This document shows positions 25,407-36,757 of a stretch of 64,000 nt of DNA, piece by piece. Source of the stretch: Polaribacter sp. IC073 (GTDB lineage Bacteria > Bacteroidota > Bacteroidia > Flavobacteriales > Flavobacteriaceae); NCBI RefSeq assembly GCF_007997075.1, contig NZ_VORS01000006.1, forward strand, positions 124,001 to 188,000. The letters run 5' to 3'. Position 1 is the stretch's first letter. The number at the start of each line of letters is the position of its first letter. A program made the position numbers and the translations under genes. The notes under the pieces are model-generated. The model saw nothing but the letters and a program-made list of their open reading frames with translations. It searched no databases and was not told the origin of the DNA.

Positions 25407-27215
25407 TTACTTCTCTTTTTGCATTTCTGTAGCCTTGCGCTCTAACTCTGCTTGAAATTCTTCCATTACAGGTTTCACAGTACTTTCTGGTATGTCTTCT
25501 ACCTTAATGTACATTAAACCATCTACGGCATTGTTAAATTTAGGATCTACATTAAACGCAACCAAACGTGCATTTTGTTTTACATATTTCTTTATTAAAA
25601 CAGGTATTCTTAAAGCTCCAGGTTCTATTTCATCGATAATTTTATCGAATTTTTGCATGTCTGCTTTGGTTGCGTCAAATACAAAATCTTTATCGCCGTC
25701 TTTTAACTTTACCTTAAATTCTTTCTTCGGACGGATGTATTGCGCAATGTACGGATCGTAATAATGAGATTTCATAAACTCGATCATTAACGACTTTGAA
25801 AAATCTGAAAACTGGTTGCTAATAGAAACACCGCCCATTAGATATTTATATTCGGGATAACGCAATGTTACATGTACAATTCCTTTCCATAATAAAAATA
25901 AAGGCATCGGTTTTTGCTGGTATTCTCCAATAATAAATGCCCTACCCATTTCTATGGTATTGTCCATCATTTGGTGTAATTCTGGTTCAATTCTAAACAA
26001 AGTTTGTACATAAAAACCGTTGATGCCGTATTTTTTAAAAATTTCTTTACCAAGACCCATTCTATAAGCTCCTGCCAAACAACCTGCTTCTCTATCCCAT
26101 AATAATAAATGGTGATAATATTTATCGAACTTATCTAAATCAATCTCTTTATTGGTTCCTTCTCCAACAGCTCTAAAAGTAATTTCACGCAATCTACCTA
26201 TCTCGTGCAACAAATTAGGAATCTCTTTAGCGCTTGCAAAAAACACTTCGTAATTCTTACTTTCTAATAACCTACCGTCTTTTTCTCTTAAAGCATTTAC
26301 TTCTTTTATAAATAAATCTGGATTTCTTTGAGATGTAATCTTTTTGGCAGTCTTTTTTATTCGGATGTTTTCCCTAGAAATTAATTTATGTGCTTTCTCA
26401 AAAGGATTTGCCAACATATATGTTTTCTTCCTAATAAACTCCGAGAAAGCACCAATGTCTTTAAATTCATTTTGGTCATTTACAGAAATCGGTTTTCCTA
26501 TTCTTACTCTAATAACTCTACCTCCTTGAGACATTACTTCGGATGGCAATTTGGCGGTTCTTAAAGTATCAGAAATTTTAGATAAAAAGTAGAACATTCT
26601 ACTGTTCTTAGCATGAAAATAAATAGGAATTACTGGTACATTGGCTTTTTTAATAAATCTTACAGCACCTTCTTCCCAAGGTTTGTCTACATTTAATTTT
26701 CCGTCTTTATAGGTAGAAACTTCACCTGCAGGAAAAATACCCAAAGGTTTGCCTTCTCTTAAATGCAGCAATGCACTTTTAATTCCAGAAACACTAGATT
26801 TTACATCCTTTCTTGTTTCAAAAGGATTCACCGGCATCACGTAAGGTTTTAAAGGCGCTACTCTGTGTAGTAAAAAATTGGCAATTATTTTATAATCTGC
26901 TCTTTTTTCAATTAATAATTTCAATAGTAGAACACCGTCAATTCCGCCTAAAGGATGATTAGAAACGGTAATAAACGGGCCCTCTTTAGGAATTCTTTTT
27001 AAATCTTCTTTTGGTATTTCAAATTTGATTTTACAATCATCTAAAATTCCGTTTAAAAAATCTAAATCAGACTTATCTTTATTTTTTTCGTAAATTTTAT
27101 TGATAGCCGATATTCGAAGTGTTTTTAAAAGACCCCAGCCAACAAAAGTTCCTAAAAAACCAAACTTCTGTAAACCAATTACTTGTGCAATTTCCTTTGA
27201 TGTTACTAATGCCAT
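25407..27215 (-). CDS. olsF: Bifunctional PlsC/OlsB-type acyltransferase (OlsF-like)
   Basis: A 602-residue protein with two acyltransferase modules. Residues about 60-290 form a PlsC-like O-acyltransferase with VSNHPLGGIDG, where His and Asp are six apart rather than the usual five, and a GIFPAGEVS motif. Residues about 310-520 resemble OlsB-type N-acyltransferases of the GNAT superfamily (LREITFRAVGEG, EMGRAFIIGEYQ, YLMGGVSISNQF). OlsF of F. johnsoniae and Serratia combines both steps of ornithine lipid synthesis: N-acylation of ornithine, then O-acylation of the lyso-lipid. The same product or a related aminolipid is inferred here. It is a single gene. Confidence 0.82.
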   Translation of the reverse strand: MALVTSKEIAQVIGLQKFGFLGTFVGWGLLKTLRISAINKIYEKNKDKSDLDFLNGILDDCKIKFEIPKEDLKRIPKEGPFITVSNHPLGGIDGVLLLKLLIEKRADYKIIANFLLHRVAPLKPYVMPVNPFETRKDVKSSVSGIKSALLHLREGKPLGIFPAGEVSTYKDGKLNVDKPWEEGAVRFIKKANVPVIPIYFHAKNSRMFYFLSKISDTLRTAKLPSEVMSQGGRVIRVRIGKPISVNDQNEFKDIGAFSEFIRKKTYMLANPFEKAHKLISRENIRIKKTAKKITSQRNPDLFIKEVNALREKDGRLLESKNYEVFFASAKEIPNLLHEIGRLREITFRAVGEGTNKEIDLDKFDKYYHHLLLWDREAGCLAGAYRMGLGKEIFKKYGINGFYVQTLFRIEPELHQMMDNTIEMGRAFIIGEYQQKPMPLFLLWKGIVHVTLRYPEYKYLMGGVSISNQFSDFSKSLMIEFMKSHYYDPYIAQYIRPKKEFKVKLKDGDKDFVFDATKADMQKFDKIIDEIEPGALRIPVLIKKYVKQNARLVAFNVDPKFNNAVDGLMYIKVEDIPESTVKPVMEEFQAELERKATEMQKEK

Positions 27216-27427
27216 AATTTACGATTAGACGCAATTACAAATATAGTAAAAAAGAAATATGTAAATATTAATTCAGTGTCAAAACTCCCTAAAAACAAGA
27301 ATCTAGTAGCTGTTTAAAAATCTAATTCGCATTTTATTTGTGGAATTATTGCCTACAATAATTTACCGAAATTGTTCCAAAACAATCAATTACAATAAAA
27401 TTTTAATAGGACAATCGCTTCTAATTT

Positions 27428-28684
27428 TTACTTATTTTTTGCCAAAACAATCTGAATAGTTTCTTTGTTTACTTGTGTTAATAAAGACGTCCCTTTTTCT
27501 TCTATGCAAGCAATCGCTTTTTCATCGAAGTGACGCACTGTAAATAAATCGACCTCTTTCTGAATTTCTATTTTAAACTCTTTTTTCAATTCGTTATAAA
27601 AAGCATCAAAATTATTAAATTTATCATCAATACAAACAGAAAAACTAATGGCAGAATTCTGAATTAAATTTACTTTTAATTGACAATCATGTAGTTTTTG
27701 AAAAATATAACTGATGTTATTTTCTACCATAAAAGAGAAATCTAACGCCGAAATTGACACCAATACTTGATCTTTCTTCACAATAAAACAAGGAATATAA
27801 GGCACCAATCTTGTACCTTGAGTAACTCTTGTACCTGTTTCTTTTGGATTGATAAAAGAGCGCACCAATAACGGAATTCCTTTTCTTTCTAATGGCTGCA
27901 ATGTTTTTGGGTGAATTACAGAAGCACCGTAAAATGCCATTTCTATTGCTTCTTCATAAGAAATTTGTTCTAATAGTGTAGTTGCTTCAAAAACTCTTGG
28001 ATCTGCATTTAAAACTCCAGGAACATCTTTCCAGATAGTTACACTTTCTGCATCTAAACAATACGCAAAAATACCCGCCGTATAATCGGAACCTTCTCTA
28101 CCTAAAGTAGTGGTGTTTTCTGTATCATTTGCAGCAATAAAACCTTGTGTAATATTTAATTTAGAAGCATCTAATTTATGGCTAATAATATCTTGTGTTA
28201 AATCCCAATCTACTTTCGCATCTCTATAATTACTGTCTGTTTTTATATAATTTCTAACATCGAACCAGTTGTTCTCTATTCCTGCTTTTGTGATATATGC
28301 ACTTACTATTTTGGTTGATAATAGTTCTCCGAAACAAATAATTTGATCATACACATAATTATATCTTTGAGACGTATTTCTTGCCAAGAACCAGCTTAAT
28401 TCTCCTAAAAGGATATTAAATTCCTTATAAATCTCATCATTTTTATCAAACAAACCATCCATAATGTTTTTATGATAATCTTCAATAATCCCTAATTTAT
28501 CAGATAATTGATCTGTTTTATTATAGTAAGCATCAATTACCTCTTCAAAAGCATTTGTAATTTTTCCCATCGCAGAAATTACAACAAGCGTATTTTCTGT
28601 CCCTTCATTTTGTAAAATACTAACTACATTTTTTACACTTGCTGCATCTTTTACAGACGCTCCTCCAAATTTAAAAATCTTCAT
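27428..28684 (-). CDS. lysC: Aspartate kinase
   Basis: A 418-residue aspartokinase that phosphorylates L-aspartate in the first step to lysine, threonine and methionine. It begins MKIFKFGGASVKDAASV (the KFGG nucleotide motif). The substrate signature LGREGSDYTAGI and the VWKDVPGVLNADPR loop (here IWKDVPG) are present. The C-terminal 120 residues form the ACT region (VLVSISALDFSFM). It is monofunctional, without a fused homoserine dehydrogenase. No leader or riboswitch was seen in the 107-bp upstream gap. Confidence 0.92.
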   Translation of the reverse strand: MKIFKFGGASVKDAASVKNVVSILQNEGTENTLVVISAMGKITNAFEEVIDAYYNKTDQLSDKLGIIEDYHKNIMDGLFDKNDEIYKEFNILLGELSWFLARNTSQRYNYVYDQIICFGELLSTKIVSAYITKAGIENNWFDVRNYIKTDSNYRDAKVDWDLTQDIISHKLDASKLNITQGFIAANDTENTTTLGREGSDYTAGIFAYCLDAESVTIWKDVPGVLNADPRVFEATTLLEQISYEEAIEMAFYGASVIHPKTLQPLERKGIPLLVRSFINPKETGTRVTQGTRLVPYIPCFIVKKDQVLVSISALDFSFMVENNISYIFQKLHDCQLKVNLIQNSAISFSVCIDDKFNNFDAFYNELKKEFKIEIQKEVDLFTVRHFDEKAIACIEEKGTSLLTQVNKETIQIVLAKNK

Positions 28685-28791
28685 TTTTAATTATAATTTA
28701 AGAAACTGGTTTGTTAATTTATCAACTTCTAAATACATTCTAGACACTATTTTCGTACCTAAAAACCACTAGAAATGATGTTTTATTTAAT

Positions 28792-29271
28792 TTAATTATT
28801 TTGAATAAATTTAGCTAAACTCTCTTTATTCATTTGCACTACAGACCAATCATGTAAATAGGTTGCGCCTGTACTTTTGTAAAATTCTATTGCGTTGGTA
28901 TTCCAATCAATTACTTCCCAAGCAACTCTATTAAAATTATGGTCCTGCGCATATTTTAAAACTGCAGTATACAATGCTTTTCCGGCGCCAATTTTTTGCT
29001 TGCTTTCTGTTACTATTAAATCTTCTAAATGAATCGTGCGTCCTTTCCAAGTAGAAAAACGTTCGTAAAACAATGCAATGCCTATAATGTTATTTTCTTG
29101 TTCTGCTACGTAAACTTTAAATTTCGGATTTTCAGAAAAACCATCTCTCACTAAATCTGCCACTGTTATTTCTACAGCTTCTGGTTCTTTTTCAAAAACA
29201 GCCAACTCTGTAATTAAATTAAAAACAGCTTGCATGTCTTTTTCTACCCCTAATCTTACTTTAAAGTTCAT
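28792..29271 (-). CDS. GNAT-family N-acetyltransferase
   Basis: A 159-residue single-domain GNAT protein of the diamine acetyltransferase-like group. The acetyl-CoA loop is in KQKIGAGKALYTAVL (about residue 95). It is preceded by ERFSTWKGRTIHLEDLIV and followed by WEVIDWNTNAIEFYKSTGA. The substrate may be a polyamine or a small amine, but this is not decided. It lies 107 bp upstream of lysC on the same strand. Confidence 0.88.
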   Translation of the reverse strand: MNFKVRLGVEKDMQAVFNLITELAVFEKEPEAVEITVADLVRDGFSENPKFKVYVAEQENNIIGIALFYERFSTWKGRTIHLEDLIVTESKQKIGAGKALYTAVLKYAQDHNFNRVAWEVIDWNTNAIEFYKSTGATYLHDWSVVQMNKESLAKFIQNN

Positions 29272-29473
29272 ATTATTCTAATTTTAGTCAAAGATAGTTT
29301 TTTTGGAATCGGTTAAAAATATTTAGTGTTTTTGAACGTTTCTTTTTTATTTGTTGAAATTTAAAGTTCATTGTTCCTCTTTTTATTCCTTTTCAGATTG
29401 AAAAACCTAGGTTACGAAAACGATTTAGTTAAAAAAAAATAGCATCTTTGTAGCGCGAAACAAATTCTTAAAA

Positions 29474-30484
29474 ATGGCGAAAAAAAATCAAACTTTAGGT
29501 GAGTTTATTATCGAAAATCAAGACTCATTTAAATATACTTCTGGAGAACTTTCTAGATTAATTAATTCTATAAGATTAGCTGCAAAAGTTGTAAACCATG
29601 AAGTAAACAAAGCCGGTTTGGTAGACATTACGGGTGCTGCCGGAGACACAAACATACAAGGTGAAGATCAACAGAAGTTAGACGTTTATGCGAATGAAAA
29701 GTTTATACAAACACTTACAAAAAGAAATATTGTTTGTGGTATTGCTAGTGAAGAAGAAGACGATTTTGTAGCAATTAATAGTCAGGATGAAAACAACCAA
29801 AACAAATATGTTGTTTTAATAGATCCTTTAGACGGTTCTTCTAACATCGATGTGAATGTGTCTGTGGGTACTATTTTTTCTATATATAGACGCGTTACTC
29901 CATTAGGAACTCCAGTTAAATTAGAAGATTTTTTACAGAAAGGAAGTAAACAAGTTGCTGCTGGTTATGTAGTTTACGGAACCTCTACAATGTTGGTGTA
30001 CACTACTGGATATGGTGTAAACGGATTTACACTAAACCCAGCAATTGGTACATTTTATTTATCACACCCAAACATGACTTTCCCTGAAGATGGAAATATC
30101 TATTCTGTAAATGAAGGGAATTATTTAGATTTTCCTTTGGGAATTAAAAAATACATAAAATACTGTCAAGAAGAGGAAGATGAAAGACCATATACAAGTA
30201 GATATATTGGTTCTTTAGTTTCCGATTTTCACAGAAACATGATTAAAGGAGGCGTTTATATGTATCCTAAAGGTTCTAGAAACCCCAACGGAAAGTTACG
30301 TTTGCTATACGAATGCAACCCAATGGCTTTTATTGCAGAACAAGCAAATGGTAAGTCTTCCGACGGTTACACAAGAACGATGGATGTTGAACCTACAGAA
30401 TTGCACCAAAGAGTTCCTTTTATCTGTGGAAGCAAAAACATGGTAAATAAAGTGGAAGAGTTTATGCAAAAGTTTGGTGAATAA
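29474..30484 (+). CDS. fbp: Class 1 fructose-1,6-bisphosphatase
   Basis: A 336-residue gluconeogenic phosphatase that hydrolyses fructose-1,6-bisphosphate. The metal and catalytic signature is [24 protein letters not shown] near residue 117. Others are [16 protein letters not shown], the substrate-binding [17 protein letters not shown], and [13 protein letters not shown]. Length and motifs are those of the FBPase I family. It is a single gene, with a T-rich flavobacterial promoter region upstream. Confidence 0.96.
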   Translation: MAKKNQTLGEFIIENQDSFKYTSGELSRLINSIRLAAKVVNHEVNKAGLVDITGAAGDTNIQGEDQQKLDVYANEKFIQTLTKRNIVCGIASEEEDDFVAINSQDENNQNKYVVLIDPLDGSSNIDVNVSVGTIFSIYRRVTPLGTPVKLEDFLQKGSKQVAAGYVVYGTSTMLVYTTGYGVNGFTLNPAIGTFYLSHPNMTFPEDGNIYSVNEGNYLDFPLGIKKYIKYCQEEEDERPYTSRYIGSLVSDFHRNMIKGGVYMYPKGSRNPNGKLRLLYECNPMAFIAEQANGKSSDGYTRTMDVEPTELHQRVPFICGSKNMVNKVEEFMQKFGE

Positions 30485-30596
30485 ATCTTATTTATACTAT
30501 TATAAGTTAACAAAAGCCTAATATTTTGTAAATCTGCGTCATATTGAGTAAATTTACATCAACAAAAATAATACGAACTTTAAAAAACATAAAAAA

Positions 30597-31205
30597 ATGG
30601 CTTTTAAATTACCAGAATTAAACTATGCATACGATGCATTAGAACCAAATATAGATGCAAAAACTATGGAAATTCACCATACAAAACATCACAACGGATA
30701 CACAACAAAATTAAACGGTGCAATTGAAGGGACTGATTTAGACGGAAAGTCTATTGAAGATATTCTTGCTAATTTAGACATGAGTAATGGCGCTGTGAGA
30801 AATAATGGTGGTGGTTTTTACAACCATTCATTATTCTGGACAGTAATGAACCCAGAAGATAAAGGATATCTTTCTGGAGAATTAAAAGATGCTATTGAAG
30901 CTGCTTTTGGTTCTAAAGAAGCATTTATGGAAGCTTTTTCTAAAGCTGCTGCAACACAATTTGGTTCTGGTTGGGCTTGGTTGTGTGTACATAAAGGTGG
31001 TAAAGTAGAAGTTTGTTCTACACCAAACCAAGACAATCCTTTAATGCCAGGTGTTACTTGTGGCGGAACTCCTATTTTAGGTTTAGACGTTTGGGAACAC
31101 GCATATTACTTAAACTACCAAAACAGAAGACCAGATTATATTGATGCATTTTTTAATGTAATTAACTGGAACGAAGTTGAACGCAGATATGCTGAAGCTA
31201 AATAA
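30597..31205 (+). CDS. Superoxide dismutase, Fe/Mn type
   Basis: A 202-residue SOD of normal length. Metal ligands appear in [12 protein letters not shown] (His near 27), FYNHSLFW (His near 80) and [19 protein letters not shown] (Asp and His near 165-169). It lacks a signal peptide and so should be cytosolic. The [11 protein letters not shown] and AWLCVH sequences do not decide between iron and manganese with confidence. It has its own terminator. Confidence 0.95.
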   Translation: MAFKLPELNYAYDALEPNIDAKTMEIHHTKHHNGYTTKLNGAIEGTDLDGKSIEDILANLDMSNGAVRNNGGGFYNHSLFWTVMNPEDKGYLSGELKDAIEAAFGSKEAFMEAFSKAAATQFGSGWAWLCVHKGGKVEVCSTPNQDNPLMPGVTCGGTPILGLDVWEHAYYLNYQNRRPDYIDAFFNVINWNEVERRYAEAK

Positions 31206-31226
31206 GTACTAAGCTACTTCATTTAT

Positions 31227-31262
31227 AAAAAAAAGCATCCTAAGTTTAGGATGCTTTTTTTT
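31227..31262. terminator. Terminator shared by sod and the T9SS gene
   Basis: AAAAAAGCATCCTAA/TTAGGATGCTTTTTT stem with a short GT loop and T tracts on both strands, between convergent genes. Confidence 0.88.
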
Positions 31263-34200
31263 ATTCTATTAGAATCTTTTTATTGATAATTCCTTTTGCT
31301 GTTTGTATAACTACTATATATACACCTTTAGAAATCTCCCCTAAATTAAAACGAAGTTCCACTTTATTCTTTTCTACCTCAGAATTAAATACTTCAGCTC
31401 CTAAAAGATTATACACCTTAACAGCTTCTATTTCTAAATTCAATTTATTTTCAATGATTAAAGTACCACCATCTTTATCATAAACAGAAATTAAATATTC
31501 GTTTTCATCTACATCGTTATTACTAAGAGTTTTATTTGAAAAAGTAATAAAAAATCTTTCTGTATAAGTACCTAACGGTAAATTTATTTTTATTGGTCCA
31601 TCACTTAAATTAGAAAAAGTATTTAAAATAGCATCAAATAAATAAATAGGAGCATCAATATTTATTTTTTCGTCAATACAAAAAGTTAGCTCTCTTTCTT
31701 TATCAACCTGAACAACCAAAGGAACTTTAATCAAATTATTAAAAAATTCTATTCCTGTAATTATAAATGGTTGGTCTTTATTTTTTACTTTTAAATGGAA
31801 ATCAGTTGGCCTTAAAGCCCACATTTCAGCATCAGAACCTTTGTCAAAATTATCTGACAATCCTTTAAAAACGATAGCTACTTGTCTGTTTATTTGCGCT
31901 GTATCACTCATATTAAACAGGAGGCCTAACTTAAGTATCGATTGTTTCTCTTTCTCTTTTTTACGAGTACTTGTTTTTGCAACGATAGTTCCTGTATTAG
32001 ATAAATCTACCATAATTCTCTGAGAATTACGAAAATTAATGGTTCCTGCCCCCGCAGCACTTCGTGTAACAAAAAATGCTTGTCCTATTGGTAAATATCT
32101 ACCACCTCCAACTGAAACCCCAGAAACAATTGTACTATAAGTACCTCCATAATCGCCTCTTATATGAGTATTGTCAGCAGCACTGTTATAAATATAAAGT
32201 ATTCCGTCAAATTCAGAAGAGTTCTCATTAATAAAAGCATCGGCATCTAATGCCGAAGGATAGGGGGTTTCCTAAAAGACTAAGTTTATTTTCATCAATA
32301 GTAAAAGTATAATCGCCATCATTTGGTATACCTCTAAAAGTAAATCTAGCTCCCATACTTTTCATGTTCCAACCTTCTCCTGAAGTAAATGTTGCTGCTG
32401 TGGGGCTTACAAAACGAGTCCAATCACTAGCATTATTAAACTTTGCCAACCACCTTGTACTAATTTCTATAGGCGTTGAAGAATTACTACCATCATGCCC
32501 TGAAATAAAGTTAATATCAACAGCTTCACCTACAGATGCCGTGGCTGCAGTTGGGACTGTACCGTCTTTTAAAACCTGACTTATAGCATAAGGAGTTCCG
32601 GCTGATGTGCCAGAGTTTCTAACAGGAGATGACCAATAACCAGATTGATAAGCTGTTGACGTTGTAGCTGTTTGATCTACATGAAGACTGCCAGAACCAG
32701 AGTTTAAGTTCGCAGCAGAAGTGTGCGTTTGTATAAGCTGAGAACCCTCTACAAGTCTTAATTCGCCTTCATTTACAATGCCGTTGGTTACTTGTAATTT
32801 TATACTAGAACTTGTAGATAAAACACCACCTGCTTCAATTTCAATTTCCCTTACACGAGCGTCTTCAGTTAAGGTTAGAGCTCCATTTGACGTACTTTTA
32901 ACTAATAATTTATAACACCCATCTGAATCATTTGGTACACTTACGGCACCAGAACCATTGTAAAATTGTGTATCATCTAAAACAATTAAATCTTGATATT
33001 CAATTGTAAAATAGTCTCCATCCGCAAAAACAACATTATTTACTTTATAAAGACCACCACCAATGTCTGTTAAATCTCGAGAAGTATCCTTTGGTGATAA
33101 TAAATCCGCATTATTATCAATTACCAACTTTAGTGTAGCACAAGGTTGTTTTCCAGAAATATCTATTCCGTTTAAATCTAAAATAAAGCTAACATTACCA
33201 ACATCATTTCTTTTACTTACTCTCCATTTTGTAGATATCCTTTCTTGATAATTACTAGTATTTGTAACAAAGATAGTGGCAGCTTTATTATCTCTTCCCC
33301 AAAATAAAAATTCATCATTAGCCAAAGCACTCGGGTTATACATTCTTACAATTCCTGTTCCTTGAGAATCTGTGTGATTAGAACCGTCTGTTGCTTGCCC
33401 AATACCTGCAACATCATGATCAAAATTAAATCCTGCATTGTCTTGGGTGTAAAAATCATTGGTGCTGAGACCAATATCATATTTTGCTGATAGGTAATTG
33501 TCTATAACAATTCTTTCTGCCGTATTTAAGGTTTTGGTATATTTAAAAACTTCCCCAATACTTCCATTTAAACCTGTTCCTCCTCCTGATCCATTTCCTC
33601 CAACCCAGGTATTGCTGCTTCTATTTTCTATGTTATGAGTAAAACCATCTGTATTATTATTATTTACATAGAACTTTAACCTATTAGTACCCGAATTTGC
33701 AAATGTTTTTGAGTGAATACCCCAAGTATTTGGATTAGATAATGCACTTTTATGATTTTCACCTCCAACATAATCGGCATACTTTTCATCATCATCAAAG
33801 CCAATGGTATTTCTTCCTCCGTGCTGTAATGCTACATCTAACTCATTCGTGTTTTCATAATTAACTACCATAAAAAAACTCATATTCTCATTAGAGTTTC
33901 CTTTGTAACTCGTTTCTAATTCATCATTTCCATCAAAAGACATAGAAGATAAGTTATTAATTGCTGCAGTTGTTAAAGTATAACTAGGCCGCTCCCCACC
34001 TGAAGCTGTTAAAGTATTCCCATAACCAGACAAATCTGAAACAGAACTAATAGAAGCTCCATTAGAATAACTTTCATTATTAGCATCATACCAGAACCTC
34101 AAAGAAGAAGTACCATCCGTTCCTCCAACTCCTCCGGGTCCTAAATGAGCTGTGTTTGTTGGTACTGGATCTGCGTAACAGAGGTTTAAAATAACACTAT

Positions 34201-34693
34201 TAATTGCACCTCCATCTTGATCTGCATCATCAACAATTCTTAAAATCCAATTACCATTAAAATTTTCTCCATTAAGCGTTGCTAAACTTTCTTCTGGTTG
34301 ATAATCTCCAGAAAGAGTAGCACCAGCAGTTGGTAAAGTATTTCCAGAAGCATCATCAAAAGTAACATTATTGTAATTATCTCCACTTCCTCCCTTGTCA
34401 AAGGCTAATTTAACTTCTGTTCCTAAAGGAGAAATTAAGGTGACTTCTATATCTGCGTTCCAGGTGTGTGTAATATCAACAGTTACATTTACATCTGTTA
34501 AAACATAAAAATCTGGCACATTTATAGTTGTGTTGTAAACATTTCCAGATCCGGAAGCCGAAATAGGTGTGGCAGGGTCTGGTATTACAGCGTAATTCGT
34601 ACAAAGAGTTTGCGATATAGCACTTGTACTTATAAGAATAAGTGCAAAAATTAATCGTTTCGCAGAGAATAAATCACAAACTTGTTTTAACAT
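31261..34693 (-). pseudogene. Secreted T9SS type A-sorted protein with P-domain and LamG-like domain, frameshifted
   Basis: One gene of about 1,143 codons is split into a 5' frame (34693-32228) and a 3' frame (from 32227, visible as an ORF from 32013 to 31261). Reading the minus strand with four rather than five Cs at 32263-32267 restores GNPYPSALDADAFINEN and a continuous frame to the end. Domains in order are: a signal peptide (to about residue 35), a proprotein-convertase P-domain (about 40-170, ITHTWNADIEVTLISP), a LamG/concanavalin-like region (about 190-420, RFWYDANNES), beta-rich modules, and a C-terminal type A sorting domain (VKVYNLLGAEVFNS, ending KGIINKKILIE). The product would be a large surface or secreted protein. 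The split may be a sequencing error, a real mutation or a phase switch. Confidence 0.85.
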
Positions 34694-34710
34694 TCTTCTA
34701 ATTTAATAAA

Positions 34711-34752
34711 ACCACACTTAAATGCTTTCAATTGAAAGCATTTAAGTGTGGT
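34711..34752. terminator. Perfect 42-bp palindrome, terminator of the PurF-like gene
   Basis: Two perfectly complementary 21-base arms (ACCACACTTAAATG...CATTTAAGTGTGGT) have no unpaired centre apart from the AATT hinge. On the minus strand the palindrome is followed by TTTTATTAAATT. It lies between the end of the PurF-like gene and the start of the T9SS gene. Confidence 0.8.
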
Positions 34753-34808
34753 CTAAAATTGACAAATATGCCTCCACTAAAATAATAAATATTTTTGACT
34801 TTTACAAA

Positions 34809-36707
34809 TTAGTATGCTCTTTTATCATTCCCTTCATAGTAATTAATAAACGCCTCATTTACCACTCTGTGACCTCCTGGAGTTGGGTAATCTCCTGTAA
34901 AATACCAATCTCCTAAGTTATCTGGACACGCTATATGTAAATTTTCTACCGTTTGATAAATAACCTCAACAGCTGCTTTTATGTCTTTTGTTCTTAACAT
35001 CTCTGCAATTTTAGCAGAAACCTCTTCTGTAGTAAAAGGGTCGTAAATTCCTTTTACAAAGTTTACTATTTCTTCATCTTTTTTAGATTGCTGTGCTTTC
35101 GATTTTTTATAAACTTCGTCTATAATACTTTCTTGGTTTGTATCTTTTAACAACTCAATTGCGGCTTTAAAGGCAATAAAATCATTAATTCTAGCCATGT
35201 CAATTCCGTAACAATCTGGATAACGAATCTGTGGTGCAGAAGAGACTACTACTATTTTTTTAGGGCCTAATCTGTCTAAAATCTTAATAATACTTTTCTT
35301 TAGTGTAGTTCCACGAACAATACTATCATCTATAATAACAAGATTATCTGTTGGTTTTACAACACCGTATGTAATATCATATACATGCTCTACCAAATCA
35401 TCTCTACTGCTATCATCTGCAATAAAGGTTCTTAGTTTGGCATCTTTAATTGCTATTTTCTCAAAACGAGGTCTTTCAGATAGAATTTCTGTAACTCTTT
35501 CTGCAGATAATTTTGTTCCTCCTTCTAAAATTTTTGCTGTCTTTTGCTGATTTAATAAATCTTCCGCAGCTTCCGTCATTCCGTAGAAAGAAGTTTCTGC
35601 AGTATTTGGTATGTAAGAAAAAACAGTGTTAGAAATATCGCTATCAATCGATTTTAAAATCTTTGGAAACACTAATTTTCCTAAATTTTTTCTTTCTTCA
35701 TAGATGGATGCATCACTTCCTCTAGAAAAATAAATGCGCTCAAAAGAACATGCCTTATTCTCTCTAGGTTCTAAAACTTGTTTTATAGAGGTCTTTCCGT
35801 TTTTCTTTATAATTAGAGCATGCCCTCTTTCTAGTTCTTGAACATCTTCTATCTTTACATTAAATACGGTTTGTATCACAGGTCTTTCTGAAGCGACAAC
35901 AACAACTTCTTCGTCTTCATAAAAAAACGTAGGTCTAATTCCGTTAGGATCACGCAATACAAATGCGTCTCCATGCCCTACTAAACCTGCCATTGCATAA
36001 CCACCATCCCAGTTTTTAGAAGATCTTTTTAATACTTTTTTAATACTTAAATTCTCTTCTATGTAAGGAGAAGCGTCTATTTTACTAAACCCTTTTTTCT
36101 TTGCTTTTTGATATAATTTAGCTACTTCATCTTCTAAAAAGTGACCAATTTTCTCCATTACCGTTACCGTATCTGTAAACTCTTTTGGATGCTGCCCTAA
36201 CTCTACCAACTCTTCTAATAATTGTTTAGAATTTGTCATATTAAAGTTACCCGCAACTATTAAGTTTTGATGTTTCCAGTTACTTTGGCGTAAAAAAGGA
36301 TGCACACTTTCGATACTATTTTTACCAAAAGTACCGTAACGAACATGTCCTAAAAACAAATTACCGATGTACGGCATATTTTCTTCTTGCCATGCTACGT
36401 CATCTTTTTTATCCGGATTTTCCTCTAGAACATTATTTAAACGATCGTTAATTTGAGCAAAAACGTCTTGTATTGGTTGCGATTTGTTAGAACGAACTCT
36501 ACTAATATATCTAGTTCCTGGTTCTACATTGAATTTTACACTTGCAAAACCAGCACCATCTTGACCACGATTGTGTTGTTTTTCCATTAATAAATACATC
36601 TTATTAATTCCGTAGAAAGCAGAACCGTATTTATCTTTATAAAATTGTAAAGGTTTCTTTAATCGAACAAGTGCAATTCCACATTCGTGTTTAATAGCAT
36701 CACTCAT
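34809..36707 (-). CDS. PurF-like glutamine amidotransferase/phosphoribosyltransferase (long form)
   Basis: A 632-residue protein, longer than ordinary PurF (about 500). The N-terminal Ntn glutaminase domain has Cys9 (KHECGIALV) preceded by an eight-residue propeptide, then KQHNRGQDGAG and GHVRYGTFG. The oxyanion segment reads AGNFNMTN instead of AHNGNxTN. The C-terminal PRTase domain has the PRPP loop LVIIDDSIVRGTTLKKS. Amidophosphoribosyltransferase starts purine synthesis by making phosphoribosylamine. Bacteroidota often carry both a standard PurF and this longer paralogue, so the exact role is less certain than the name suggests. The neighbouring PfkB kinase is 85 bp upstream on the same strand, with a terminator between. 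Confidence 0.82.
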   Translation of the reverse strand: MSDAIKHECGIALVRLKKPLQFYKDKYGSAFYGINKMYLLMEKQHNRGQDGAGFASVKFNVEPGTRYISRVRSNKSQPIQDVFAQINDRLNNVLEENPDKKDDVAWQEENMPYIGNLFLGHVRYGTFGKNSIESVHPFLRQSNWKHQNLIVAGNFNMTNSKQLLEELVELGQHPKEFTDTVTVMEKIGHFLEDEVAKLYQKAKKKGFSKIDASPYIEENLSIKKVLKRSSKNWDGGYAMAGLVGHGDAFVLRDPNGIRPTFFYEDEEVVVVASERPVIQTVFNVKIEDVQELERGHALIIKKNGKTSIKQVLEPRENKACSFERIYFSRGSDASIYEERKNLGKLVFPKILKSIDSDISNTVFSYIPNTAETSFYGMTEAAEDLLNQQKTAKILEGGTKLSAERVTEILSERPRFEKIAIKDAKLRTFIADDSSRDDLVEHVYDITYGVVKPTDNLVIIDDSIVRGTTLKKSIIKILDRLGPKKIVVVSSAPQIRYPDCYGIDMARINDFIAFKAAIELLKDTNQESIIDEVYKKSKAQQSKKDEEIVNFVKGIYDPFTTEEVSAKIAEMLRTKDIKAAVEVIYQTVENLHIACPDNLGDWYFTGDYPTPGGHRVVNEAFINYYEGNDKRAY

Positions 36708-36757
36708 TGTATCTAATTTTTTGTTGTGTTGTGTGTTGTTAAATCTAGTGTTGTATC

